Shown here one piece after another: positions 49,481-63,880 of a stretch of DNA of 64,000 nucleotides (position 1 is the first letter of the stretch; every line of letters starts with the position of its first letter). This stretch comes from Alphaproteobacteria bacterium. Lineage in GTDB: Bacteria > Myxococcota_A > UBA796 > GCA-2862545. The notes below the pieces were generated by a model that searched no databases, was not told the origin of the DNA, and worked only from the letters and a program-made list of their open reading frames with translations. The DNA is taken from assembly GCA_020632955.1 (NCBI GenBank), contig JACKEO010000001.1, positions 498,480-562,479 on the forward strand, given 5' to 3'. The position numbers were made by a program, and so were the translations under genes.

Positions 49481-51592
49481 CTATTCGGCCGGACCCGGTC
49501 GATCCAGGCTGGTGCGCAGTGCACGGAGCGCCTCGGACGCCGGGTGGCGCGCCCGCGCTGCGTCGAGGACCTCGCGGGCCGCGGCGGGCTGCCCCTGATC
49601 GTGCAGCGCGATCGCCAGGACGTAGGCATGGCGGACCTCGCCGGGGTCGAGCTCCACGGCGCGCCGCAGCGCGTCCAGGGCCTCCGACTTGCGTCCGGCG
49701 CGCACCAGCGCGAGCCCGCGCGCGTGGTGGAGCACGGCCGCCTCCGGATGGCGCCCCAGGCCCTCGTCGAGGGTGCGCAGCGCCTCGGCCTCGCGCCCCT
49801 GCGCGCGCAGCACGTCGGCGAGATCGACCCACGCCGCCACCAGCTCCGGGTCGCGGTCGAGGGCCTGGCGGTAGGCCGCCTCGGCCACCTCGGGCGCGCC
49901 GTCCTGCCAGGCGAGCGTCCCCTCCAGCAGCAGGCCCTCGGCGCGGTCGCCGTCGCGCCGGGCCTGCGCCCGCAGCTCGGCCACCACCGGCGCCAGCCGG
50001 CCCGCCAGCTCGGGGCGCTGGCTCCCCCCGAGGTCGCGCAGCAGCGCCGCCGCCTCGAAGCGCACCGCCCGGGCGCCATCGTCCAGGCGCTCCGCCAGGG
50101 CGGGCGCCGCCACCTGCGGGGGCAGGCGACCCAGGGCGCGGACCGCCCCGAAGCGCACCAGCGGGTCCGGGTCGGCGGCCGCCGCGAGCACCGTGCCTGC
50201 CTGGGCCTCGGTGCGCTCCCCGAGGGCCACGGCCGCCGACGCCCGCACCAGCCCGGGCAGCAAGCGGTCGGCGACCACGGCGCCGAGGGCGTCGCCGTCC
50301 GGACGGCCCGCCCACGCCCCGGCCAGCGCCTCCGTCCAGGCATCGTCCCAGCGGCGACGGGCCAGCCTCCACCCCGAGGTGGCCTCGGCGGCCCAGGCGG
50401 CGTCACGGTCGTCGTGGCAGGCCGTGGTGCACGCGCTGGGCAGCCCGAGGGCGAGGTCCCGCGCGGGACGGGGCACCTCGAAGCCGTGATCGTGGCGCAC
50501 GTCGCGCGCCAGGTAGGTGCGCACGGGCATGTGGCAGTCGATGCAGCCCGCCGCGCCCACCGGGTGGTGGGTGTGCTCCACGTCCGCGAAGCGCGCCGTG
50601 TCGTGGCAGCGCGCGCAGGTGGCCTCGCCCGGGGCGCGAAGGCCCCCGGCGTGCGGATCGTGACAGTCCGTGCAGGCGACGCCGGCCTCGTGCATCCGCG
50701 AGCGGCGGAAGGGCGCCCACGAGAAGACCTCCTCCTGCATGCGCCCGTCGGGCAGGTGCAGCCCGGGCTCGATCAGCGTGGGCCGGTGGGTGGTGACCAG
50801 GGCCCGGTCGGGCTGCTGGTCGGAGCGGGCCACGAGCAGGGCGCGACGGGCGTGGCAGCGGCCGCAGGCCTCCACCTGCGGGTGGGGCCCGGACCCGCCG
50901 TCCGCACGCCCGGCGATGCCGGTGGCCGCGTCCGGCGGGGTCCATCGCGCGGGGTCGGCCGCCGGGACGTCGGCGTCCAGGCCCCCCTGCCCTCCCGCCG
51001 CCACGTGCGCAGCGCCCGGTCCGTGGCACCCCTCGCAGCCCACGGCGGCCTCGGCCCACGTGCTGGCGTGCGTGCCGGCGGCGGCGTCCCAGCCCTTCTC
51101 GAAGCCGGTGGTGTGGCAGTCCAGGCACTGGTGGTCGGCGTTCCAGGCGGGTCCGCCCACACCGCCGTGGCCTGCGTCGTCGGGCACGAGGTCGAGCCAG
51201 GCGCCCGTGGCCACCTCCAGCCCCACCGGCAGCGCCTGGAGCGCGCCCCGCGCCCAGCGCACCACGGGCTGCTGGACGGGGTCACGCCCCAGCACCCAGG
51301 CCACCGGGGCCTCCACCACGCCGTCCGCCGTGTGCACCCGCGCGTGGGGCGCGGGGGCGGCCCCCAGCTCCACGCGATCGGAGCCCGCCGCCACCGCGCC
51401 GTCCCAGGCGCCCTGCAGGCCCGTGGGGGGCGTCAGCGCCAGGGCGTGGTGGGAGGCCTGCCAGCGCGCGACCTCGTCGGCGTGGCAGCGCACGCAGGCC
51501 GCCGACCCGACGTAGCCCGCGGGGACCTCGACGGGGGGCGTCGGCGCCGGTGCCTGCCCGCACGCGACCAGGATCAGCCCGGCGAGCCACAC
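49481..51592 (-). CDS. Octaheme cytochrome lipoprotein with HEAT and TPR repeats
   Basis: A 703-residue protein starting at GTG 51592, with a very short lipoprotein signal (ILVAC, Cys11). Seven CxxCH sites lie at residues 33-37, 156-160, 186-190, 243-247, 307-311, 326-330 and 350-354. An eighth has an extra residue, CTTACH at 388-393, as in atypical c-heme sites. Residues about 430-560 are HEAT-like (VRFGAVRALGRLPPQ, VRFEAAALLRDLGG). Residues about 575-690 are TPR-like (AEAAYRQALDRDPELVAAWV and others). Electron-transfer heads fused to protein-binding repeats are known in a few multiheme families. It sits downstream of sucD, 22 bases away, so coordinated expression with the TCA genes is likely. 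Confidence 0.85.
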   Translation of the reverse strand: MWLAGLILVACGQAPAPTPPVEVPAGYVGSAACVRCHADEVARWQASHHALALTPPTGLQGAWDGAVAAGSDRVELGAAPAPHARVHTADGVVEAPVAWVLGRDPVQQPVVRWARGALQALPVGLEVATGAWLDLVPDDAGHGGVGGPAWNADHQCLDCHTTGFEKGWDAAAGTHASTWAEAAVGCEGCHGPGAAHVAAGGQGGLDADVPAADPARWTPPDAATGIAGRADGGSGPHPQVEACGRCHARRALLVARSDQQPDRALVTTHRPTLIEPGLHLPDGRMQEEVFSWAPFRRSRMHEAGVACTDCHDPHAGGLRAPGEATCARCHDTARFADVEHTHHPVGAAGCIDCHMPVRTYLARDVRHDHGFEVPRPARDLALGLPSACTTACHDDRDAAWAAEATSGWRLARRRWDDAWTEALAGAWAGRPDGDALGAVVADRLLPGLVRASAAVALGERTEAQAGTVLAAAADPDPLVRFGAVRALGRLPPQVAAPALAERLDDGARAVRFEAAALLRDLGGSQRPELAGRLAPVVAELRAQARRDGDRAEGLLLEGTLAWQDGAPEVAEAAYRQALDRDPELVAAWVDLADVLRAQGREAEALRTLDEGLGRHPEAAVLHHARGLALVRAGRKSEALDALRRAVELDPGEVRHAYVLAIALHDQGQPAAAREVLDAARARHPASEALRALRTSLDRPGPAE

Positions 51593-51614
51593 GGCGCCTC
51601 CCCACCCGAGCGGG

Positions 51615-52493
51615 CTACCCGAGGAGGTCCTTGACCGTGCGCCCGAGGGCGGCCGGACTGCGCACGATCGTGACGCCCGCCTGCTCGAGGGCCGCGTACT
51701 TGCTCGCCGCGGTGCCCTGGCCGCCGGAGATGATGGCGCCCGCGTGGCCCATGCGACGGCCCGGAGGCGCCGTGGCGCCGGCGATGAAGCTCACGATGGG
51801 ACGGTCGTCCCAGTTCGCCTCGATCCAGGCGGCCGCCTCCTCCTCGGCCGTGCCGCCGATCTCGCCGATCATGATGACCGCCTCGGTCTCGGGGTCGGCC
51901 TTGAAGAGCTCGAGCACGTCGATGAACTTGGTGCCGATGATCGGGTCGCCGCCGATGCCCACCGCGGAGGACTGGCCGAGGCCGACCTCGCCGAGCTGGC
52001 CCACCGCCTCGTAGGTGAGCGTGCCGGAGCGCGAGAGCACGCCCACGGAGCCGGGCACGTGGATGTGGCCGGGCATGATGCCGATCTTGCACTGGCCGGG
52101 CGTGATGACGCCGGGGCAGTTCGGGCCCACGAGGCGGGTGCGCTTGCCCTCCATGAAGCGGGCCACGTGCACCATGTCGCGCACGGGGATGCCCTCGGTG
52201 ATGGCCACGACGAGGTCGAGGTCGGCGTCCACCGCCTCCATGATCCCGTCGGCGGCCCACGGGGGCGGCACGAAGATCACCGAGGCGTTGGCGCCGGTGG
52301 CGGCCTTGGCCTCCTCGACCGAGTCGAAGATGGGCACGCCCGTGTCCTCGAAGGTCTCGCCGCCCTTGCCGGGGACGACGCCGGCCACGAGCTTCGTGCC
52401 GTACTCGAGCATCTGGCGGCAGTGGAAGGCGCCCGACTTGCCGGTGATGCCCTGGCAGAGGAGCCGCGTCTGGTCGTTGACGAGGATGGCCAT
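51615..52493 (-). CDS. sucD: Succinate-CoA ligase alpha subunit
   Basis: A 292-residue protein starting at ATG 52493. It matches SucD throughout: QGITGKSGAFH binds CoA, GPNCPGVITPG lies in the ligand-binding core, and the phosphorylated His is in RRMGHAGAI (about residue 251). With SucC it converts succinyl-CoA to succinate and forms a nucleoside triphosphate. It follows sucC by two bases. Stop-to-start spacing suggests translational coupling. Confidence 0.97.
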   Translation of the reverse strand: MAILVNDQTRLLCQGITGKSGAFHCRQMLEYGTKLVAGVVPGKGGETFEDTGVPIFDSVEEAKAATGANASVIFVPPPWAADGIMEAVDADLDLVVAITEGIPVRDMVHVARFMEGKRTRLVGPNCPGVITPGQCKIGIMPGHIHVPGSVGVLSRSGTLTYEAVGQLGEVGLGQSSAVGIGGDPIIGTKFIDVLELFKADPETEAVIMIGEIGGTAEEEAAAWIEANWDDRPIVSFIAGATAPPGRRMGHAGAIISGGQGTAASKYAALEQAGVTIVRSPAALGRTVKDLLG

Positions 52494-52495
52494 GG

Positions 52496-53731
52496 TCAGG
52501 CTCCCTGCACGGCGGCGACGATCTTGTCGGCCGCCTCGTCGAGGTTGCTGGCGGGGATGACGGCGAGGCCGGACTCGGCCAGGATCTTCTTGCCGAGGTC
52601 GGCGTTGGTGCCGGAGAGGCGCACGACGAGGGGGACCTGCAGGCCCACCTCCTTCACCGCCCCGATCACGCCCTGGGCGATGACGTCGCACTTCATGATG
52701 CCGCCGAAGATGTTCACGAGGATGCCCTTCACGTTGGGATCCTTCGTGATGATGCGGAAGGCAGCCTCCACCTGGGACTGCTGCGCACCGCCGCCCACGT
52801 CGAGGAAGTTCGCGGGCGACGCGCCCTTGAACTGGATGATGTCCATGGTGGCCATCGCGAGGCCCGCGCCGTTCACCATGCAGCCGATGGTGCCGTCGAG
52901 CTTGATGAAGGACAGCCCGTGCTCGCTGGCCTCGATCTCGGTGGCCTCCTCCTCGTGGAGGTCGCGCAGCTCGGCCACCGCGGGGTGGCGGTACAGGGCG
53001 TTGCCGTCGGTGTCCATCTTGCAGTCGAGCGCGATGAGCTCGCCCTGCTTCGTGAGCACCAGCGGGTTGATCTCGAGCATGGAGCAGTCGAGGCCCATGT
53101 AGCCCTCGTACAGGGCGCGGAAGAAGCCCACGGACTTCGTCAGCGTCTTGCCCGTGAGCCCCAGCGACCGGCCGATGGCGCGCGCCTGGAAGTCGGTCAT
53201 GCCGACAGCGCTGTCGACCTCGACGCGGAAGATGGCGTCGGGGTTGTCGTGCGCCGTCTCCTCGATGTCGACGCCGCCCTCGGCGCTGCCGAGGAAGAGG
53301 ACCCGGTTGGTGGACCGGTCGAGCATCACCGAGAGGTAGAACTCGGTGGCGATGTCGCAGCCCTCGGTGACGAAGACCGTGCGGACCTGGCGGCCCTCGA
53401 GGCCCGTCTGCTTGGTGACCAGGGTCTTGCCGAGCATGGCCGCCGCGGCGGCCTCGGCCTCGTCGGCGCTCCACGCCAGCCGCACCCCGCCCTTCCCGGC
53501 GGCGTCCTCGCCCTTGGCGGCCTTGGCGATCTCGCCCGCGTCCACGTCCTCGACGAAGCGGCCCTTGCCGCGGCCGCCGGCGTGGATCTGGGCCTTCACC
53601 ACCACCAGCTCGGCGCCGAGGCGCTCGGCGGCCGCGCGGGCCTCCTGCGGGGTGGAGGCCGCCTCGCCGGGCAGCGTGCGCACGCCGAACCCCGCGAGCA
53701 GGGCCTTGGCCTGGTACTCGTGCAGCTTCAT
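52496..53731 (-). CDS. sucC: Succinate-CoA ligase beta subunit
   Basis: A 411-residue protein starting at ATG 53731 (MKLHEYQAKALL). It carries the ATP-grasp fold with VVKAQIHAGGRGKG for nucleotide binding and LEINPLVLT for the Mg2+ site. The usual length is about 390; the surplus is a charged segment around residues 65-85 (DAGEIAKAAKGEDAAGKGGV). The nucleotide preference (ATP or GTP) cannot be told. It is followed directly by sucD and lies 85 bases after icd. Confidence 0.96.
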   Translation of the reverse strand: MKLHEYQAKALLAGFGVRTLPGEAASTPQEARAAAERLGAELVVVKAQIHAGGRGKGRFVEDVDAGEIAKAAKGEDAAGKGGVRLAWSADEAEAAAAAMLGKTLVTKQTGLEGRQVRTVFVTEGCDIATEFYLSVMLDRSTNRVLFLGSAEGGVDIEETAHDNPDAIFRVEVDSAVGMTDFQARAIGRSLGLTGKTLTKSVGFFRALYEGYMGLDCSMLEINPLVLTKQGELIALDCKMDTDGNALYRHPAVAELRDLHEEEATEIEASEHGLSFIKLDGTIGCMVNGAGLAMATMDIIQFKGASPANFLDVGGGAQQSQVEAAFRIITKDPNVKGILVNIFGGIMKCDVIAQGVIGAVKEVGLQVPLVVRLSGTNADLGKKILAESGLAVIPASNLDEAADKIVAAVQGA

Positions 53732-53816
53732 GGAGACCTCGGTGCGGCCACCGGAGGCGGCCGGTCAGGGGCGGGCGGCGCGCCCACGGCGGGCCGCACC
53801 GCAAGGAGGGAGGGCG

Positions 53817-55100
<1,284 letters not shown>

Positions 55101-55188
55101 CGGGTTCTCCGGAGGTGCGAGGGGGGAGCGCAGGCCGGCGCCGGGCCCGCGGGAAGGAAGCGGGCGCCAGCGCGCCCGGAGCGCGACG

Positions 55189-56358
55189 TCAGCCCTTGAG
55201 CGAGCGTCGGGGCTGGTTGGCCGCGATGAACTTCGGCCGGTAGATCGCCACCCCCTTGCCACCACGGGCACGCACCCGCTCGTCGATGATCTGGGCCGCG
55301 ATGCCCACGACGCGCGAGAGGCCGAACAGCACCGTGTAGGTGGAGCTGTCGGTGAGGCCGACGGCGTGGAGCAGCGTGCCGCTGACCGCGTCGACGTTCG
55401 GGTAGGGGTTCGAGACCTTGTCGATGCCCGAGAGCACCTTCACGGCGCGCTCGCGCAGCACCAGGGCGGTGCGGAAGAGCGGGTCGTCGGGGCAGGTGCG
55501 CCTGCCCACCTCGTACTGCACGGTGGCGCGCGGATCCTCGGCGCGGAGCACGGCGTGCCCGAAGCCGTAGATCTTGCCGCCCTCGTCGAGGGTCTTGCGC
55601 ACGAAGGCCTCGACGGCGTCGGGGTCGTCGGTGCCCACCCGGCGCACGAAGTCGAGCGCGTCCTGGTTGGCGCGGCCGTGGAGCGGGCCGTAGAGCGCCG
55701 CCATCGCACCGGCGAGCGAGGCGTAGAGATCCGCGTGGCCCGACGCGACGGCCTTGCCCACGAAGGTGGAGAGGTTGCCGCCGCCGTGGTCCATGTGGAG
55801 CACGTAGAACGAGCGGAGCACCGCGGTGACGCGCTCGGGATCGGCCCCGGGGATGCCGAGCATCCGCACGAAGTCCTCGATGAGGCCCAGCGAGGGATCG
55901 GGCGCGATGGGCTCGCCCCAGCCGTTGCGGATGCGGAAGATCGCCGCCACGAGCTCGGTGGAGCGCGCCACGAGGTTGCGCGCGTCCTCGGCGTAGTCGC
56001 CCGTCTTCGTGGTCATGCCCAGGTAGAGCAGGCCCGAGATGAACCACTCCATCGGGTGGCCGTCGCGGGGGAGGCTCTTGAGCGCCGTGACCACGCTGCT
56101 CGGCATGCCCACCCGCGCGCGGAGGTCGGCCTTGAAGGCCGCCAGCTCGTCGGCGCTCGGCAGGTGCTTCTCGAACAGCAGGTAGACGGCCGCCTCGGGC
56201 TCCACGTCGTAGAGCTCGGCGATCGGGTAGCCGACGTAGGACACGCCCTGCACCGGATCGACGGCCGAGGTGCCGCAGGTGCCCACCGGGAAGCCCCGCA
56301 GCCCCGTGTCGAGGTGCTTGCGGGTGATCTGGAAGAGGACCTCGTCTTCGTCAGCCAT
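55189..56358 (-). CDS. gltA: Citrate synthase, type I-like
   Basis: A 389-residue enzyme started at ATG 56358 (MADEDEVLFQ); upstream codons are Arg/Pro-rich and not conserved-looking. It condenses acetyl-CoA with oxaloacetate. Catalytic blocks are LHMDHGGGNLS (186-196, His191), GPLHGRANQ (224-232, His227) and GFGHAVLRAEDPR (265-277, His268). The text LHxDHxGGN and GPLHGxANQ is closer to the mitochondrial type I enzyme (LHSDHEGGN, GPLHGLANQ) than to the hexameric E. coli type (DHEQNAST, GPAHGGANE). NADH inhibition seen in type II is therefore unlikely. The gene lies between the sdh operon and icd. Confidence 0.93.
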   Translation of the reverse strand: MADEDEVLFQITRKHLDTGLRGFPVGTCGTSAVDPVQGVSYVGYPIAELYDVEPEAAVYLLFEKHLPSADELAAFKADLRARVGMPSSVVTALKSLPRDGHPMEWFISGLLYLGMTTKTGDYAEDARNLVARSTELVAAIFRIRNGWGEPIAPDPSLGLIEDFVRMLGIPGADPERVTAVLRSFYVLHMDHGGGNLSTFVGKAVASGHADLYASLAGAMAALYGPLHGRANQDALDFVRRVGTDDPDAVEAFVRKTLDEGGKIYGFGHAVLRAEDPRATVQYEVGRRTCPDDPLFRTALVLRERAVKVLSGIDKVSNPYPNVDAVSGTLLHAVGLTDSSTYTVLFGLSRVVGIAAQIIDERVRARGGKGVAIYRPKFIAANQPRRSLKG

Positions 56359-56593
56359 CGGGTGGACCTCGTGTGGACGCCGCGCGTCGGGTGCCGCCGA
56401 GGATCCCGTGGTCGCCGGGGGCGCGTGACGGTGCCTTGACGCACCGCCGACGGGGCTCGCCCGGGGCCCTCTGCGGCTGGGGGACCTAGTGGGTTGCCGC
56501 ACCCCGGTCAAGCCGTCGGGAACGGCCTCGACGGCGTTGCGACAGGGTGCGACGCGAGGGAGGCCCCAGGGCCCCCCGGAGGCCGTCGCCGCC

Positions 56594-57342
56594 CTACTTC
56601 GAGGCCGCGCCGGAGGCCGCGCGGAGCAGGTCGCGGTTGAGCCGCGCGATGTAGCTCACGCCGATGCCCTTGGGGCAGGCCGCCTCGCACTCGCCGTGGT
56701 TCGAGCACCCGCCGAAGCCCTCGCCGTCCATCGTCTGCACCATGGCCTCGGCGCGGCTGTAGCGCTGGGGCTGGCCCTGCGGCAGCAGCCCCAGGTGGCC
56801 GGACTTGGCGGAGACGAAGAGCATCGCCGACGCGTTCGGGCAGGCCGCCACGCAGGCGCCACACCCGATGCAGGTGGCGGCGTCGAAGGCCGCGTCGGCC
56901 TCGGGCTTGCCGATGGGGACCGCGTTGGCGTCGGGCGCCGAGCCCGTGCGCGCGGTGACGTAGCCGCCGGCCTGGATGATGCGGTCGAAGGCGGAGCGGT
57001 CGACCATGAGGTCGCGCACCACCGGGAAGGCCGCCGCCCGCCAGGGCTCCACCGTGATGGTGTCGCCGTCCTGGAAGGAGCGCATGTGGAGCTGGCAGAG
57101 GGTCTGCTGCCGGCCCGGCCCGTGGGCGGTGCCGTCCACCACGGCGCCGCACGAGCCGCAGATGCCCTCGCGACAGTCGCTGTCGAAGACGACGGGCTCC
57201 TGGCCCTTCGCCTCGAGGTCGCGGTTCACCTCGTCCAGCATCTCCAGGAAGGACATCTCGGGGACGACCTCGACCCCGGAGAAGTCCTGGAAGGCGCCGG
57301 GCGCGTCGGGTCCCTTCTGGCGCCAGATGCGCAGGTTGACCT

Positions 57343-57346
<4 letters not shown>
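56594..57346 (-). CDS. sdhB: Succinate dehydrogenase iron-sulfur subunit
   Basis: A 250-residue protein starting at ATG 57346, overlapping sdhA by four bases. All three clusters can be placed: [2Fe-2S] Cys58, 63, 66, 84 (DCREGICGSCG); [4Fe-4S] Cys159, 162, 165 with Cys224; and [3Fe-4S] Cys169, 214, 220 (CSNHGECEAACPKG). The assignment of the last four to clusters follows the family pattern. It carries electrons from the flavoprotein to the membrane quinone site. The ordering and sequence style match the single-cytochrome-b (B-type) complexes. Confidence 0.96.
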
Positions 57347-59256
<1,910 letters not shown>

Positions 59257-59323
59257 GGTCCGTCCTGGCGGGGGCGCCGGCGGCGCCCGGGGGTGCTGGG
59301 GAGTCGAGAGGGGGAGCGGGCGA

Positions 59324-60052
59324 TCAGTGGGGCGAGACCCAGGCCGGGTCGGGCGCGTCGATGAGCACGCCCACGCCGAACATGCAGGTGAGCGCGATCA
59401 CGAGGTTGCCACCGGCGATGAACAGCGGGACCCAGAGGGTGAGCCGCGCCTTGAGCGGCGTCCAGGTGGGGCCGTCGGCGCCGAGCGTCTGCAGGCCGCT
59501 GCCCACGCCGTGGTACAGGTGCGCGCCCAGGGCCAGGTTCGCCAGGATGTAGAGCGCGCCCACGAAGGGCACGCCCACGCCGTGCACCAGGTTGGCGTAG
59601 GCATCGACCTTGCTGAACGTGGTGGGCATCACGGGGTGGTCGCTGAACGCCCCCACCGTGAGGTGGGCCAGGTGGAAGGCGACGTAGAGCAGCAGCACCA
59701 CGCCCGCACCCATCATGAAGCGCGCGGCGTAGGTGGTGGCCGCGTCCTTCCGGCCGCCGGCGTAGGCCACCGGGCGGGCGCTGCGGTTGCGGGCCGTGAG
59801 CCCCACCGCCGCCCAGATGTGGGCGCCCACCGCGATCACCAGCGCGATGCGCATCAGCCAGAGCAGCTGGGGCTCCACGCCGAAGCCGCTCTGGATGAAG
59901 TGGGCGTAGTGGTTGAAGGCGTCCTGACCCGCGAAGATCAGGAGGTTCCCGGTCGTGTGGAGGACCAGCCAGCCCACCATGATCAGGCCGGTGAGGCCCA
60001 TGACGACCTTCTTGCCGATGGTGCTGCGGACGAGGCTCGTGAGCGCGGACAT
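59324..60052 (-). CDS. sdhC: Succinate dehydrogenase cytochrome b558 subunit
   Basis: A 242-residue membrane protein starting at ATG 60052. Five hydrophobic helices are seen, with His residues in several: HTTGNLLIFAG, HYAHFIQSG, GAHIWAAVG, AFHLAHLTVG, GAHLYHGVGS. These are the candidates for binding two hemes b. One five-helix subunit of about 230-250 residues replaces the SdhC/SdhD pair of E. coli, so the complex is of the B type. It anchors SdhAB and passes electrons to (mena)quinone. It is the first gene of the sdh operon, 67 bases before sdhA. Confidence 0.93.
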   Translation of the reverse strand: MSALTSLVRSTIGKKVVMGLTGLIMVGWLVLHTTGNLLIFAGQDAFNHYAHFIQSGFGVEPQLLWLMRIALVIAVGAHIWAAVGLTARNRSARPVAYAGGRKDAATTYAARFMMGAGVVLLLYVAFHLAHLTVGAFSDHPVMPTTFSKVDAYANLVHGVGVPFVGALYILANLALGAHLYHGVGSGLQTLGADGPTWTPLKARLTLWVPLFIAGGNLVIALTCMFGVGVLIDAPDPAWVSPH

Positions 60053-60163
60053 GTCCGGGTCCTCTGGCGGGGGTCTACGCTGCGGAGGGGGCCCGGGGCC
60101 CGGCCCCGCAACGGGGCATGACGGGGAGGCGGACGGGTGGTGACCGTCCGCAGCAGGACGTGA

Positions 60164-61324
<1,161 letters not shown>

Positions 61325-61413
61325 GTCGGGTCCTCGCGACGGGCACCGGGGAACGCCCCCGGTCCAGGGGACCGCGTGCGTAACCCAGCGCCGTCGTGGT
61401 GGGACCCCCGGAC

Positions 61414-61782
61414 TCACGTCGCGGGCGCGCGATCCTCCTCGAGCTCGTCGCCCAGGTCGGCCACGAACCCGTCGGCCTTCTCGGGACCGCGGTGCCAGCG
61501 ATCGACCTGCTTCTCCTTCGCGCGCCGCAGCGTCTTCTCCATGGTGTGGAAGGCACGATCGAGGGCCGTGCGGAGGTCGGCGTCCTCCTCCTCGACCTGG
61601 TGCACGCCGAGCGTGCAGGACACGGTGAGCTCGAGGCAGGTGGAGCCGTGCTCGAGCGTGACCACGAGGTGGCCGTGGGCGGTGGGATCGACGAAGCGCT
61701 CGAGCTTGTCGAACAGCGCCTGTGCACGCCGTCGGACCTCGTCACGCCCCCGCATGTTCCGGAACGTCACCTCGAGGAGCAT
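61414..61782 (-). CDS. hpf: Ribosome hibernation promoting factor / RaiA-like
   Basis: A 122-residue protein started at ATG 61782, preceded by a strong AAGGAGGT site. The fold order beta-alpha-beta-beta-beta-alpha is readable from LLEVTFRNMRG, RAQALFDKLERF, LVVTLEHGSTCLELTVSCTL and AFHTMEKTLRRAKEKQVDR. This is a short (HPF/YfiA-like) member without the C-terminal dimerisation domain of long HPF. It would bind in the small-subunit decoding channel of idle ribosomes. The divergence of its core from well-known RaiA sequences makes the exact subtype uncertain. Confidence 0.75.
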   Translation of the reverse strand: MLLEVTFRNMRGRDEVRRRAQALFDKLERFVDPTAHGHLVVTLEHGSTCLELTVSCTLGVHQVEEEDADLRTALDRAFHTMEKTLRRAKEKQVDRWHRGPEKADGFVADLGDELEEDRAPAT

Positions 61783-62168
61783 GCAACCTCCTTCGCTCCC
61801 GCGCCGCGGGAGCCGCTGGACTGAGACCGGGACGACCCGACCTCGGTGGATGGCCGGGTGACCCCGACCGCTGGTGGTGTGCCCGACCGGCACGGCCGGG
61901 CCCCGGGACGCGCGCGCCCCGAGTCGTGGAGTCGTGGGGGCCTGCGCCGGGTGCTGCTCGACGCCGCGCCGCGTCTCGGCGGGCTCGGCTGCAGCGATCG
62001 CGGGTGCAGACCACACCCGGTCATCGTAACGCCGCCGCGGCACGGCGCCGCAAGGTCCCACGTCCCGGATGGTCGCGGGTGTCCGCAGGCACGGCATCCT
62101 GGGGCCCTGGGCGCCTCGACGGGCGGTCCTGCGGGACGCGCGCACGACGGCGCGGAGCGGCCTCGGCG
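61783..62168 (-). other. 386-base gap between pyrG and hpf
   Basis: Nothing coding is convincing here. It should contain the 3' end of the pyrG transcript and the promoter of hpf. Only the strong ribosome-binding site of hpf (61784-61793 region) is clear. No sigma-54-type or strong sigma-70 pattern, hairpin with T-run or repeat could be identified with confidence. Confidence 0.4.
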
Positions 62169-63794
<1,626 letters not shown>

Positions 63795-63864
63795 GGCGAC
63801 CCCTCGCCTCCGTGCGAGTGGGCCGAACGCGTACGCATCATCCGGGGAGCGACGTCCCGGCCCG

Positions 63865-63880
63865 CGCAGGTATACCTGCG
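63865..63880. promoter_or_regulatory. 16-bp perfect palindrome upstream of pyrG
   Basis: CGCAGGTATACCTGCG is an exact palindrome, 70 bases before ATG 63794. Its core TATACC could also serve as a -10 element on the minus strand, so a bound protein would overlap the promoter. Short hairpins (GGGGATCCCC and CCCC-TTGA-GGGG) lie further out near 63916-63932, perhaps the end of a gene beyond the window. The DNA-binding protein is unknown. Confidence 0.45.

Noticed and set aside
61325..61413. SAM riboswitch in front of metK
   Set aside because: Only GC-rich short hairpins are present. None of the SAM-I, SAM-II or SAH consensus segments could be matched by eye, and the gap is short. A covariance-model search would settle it.
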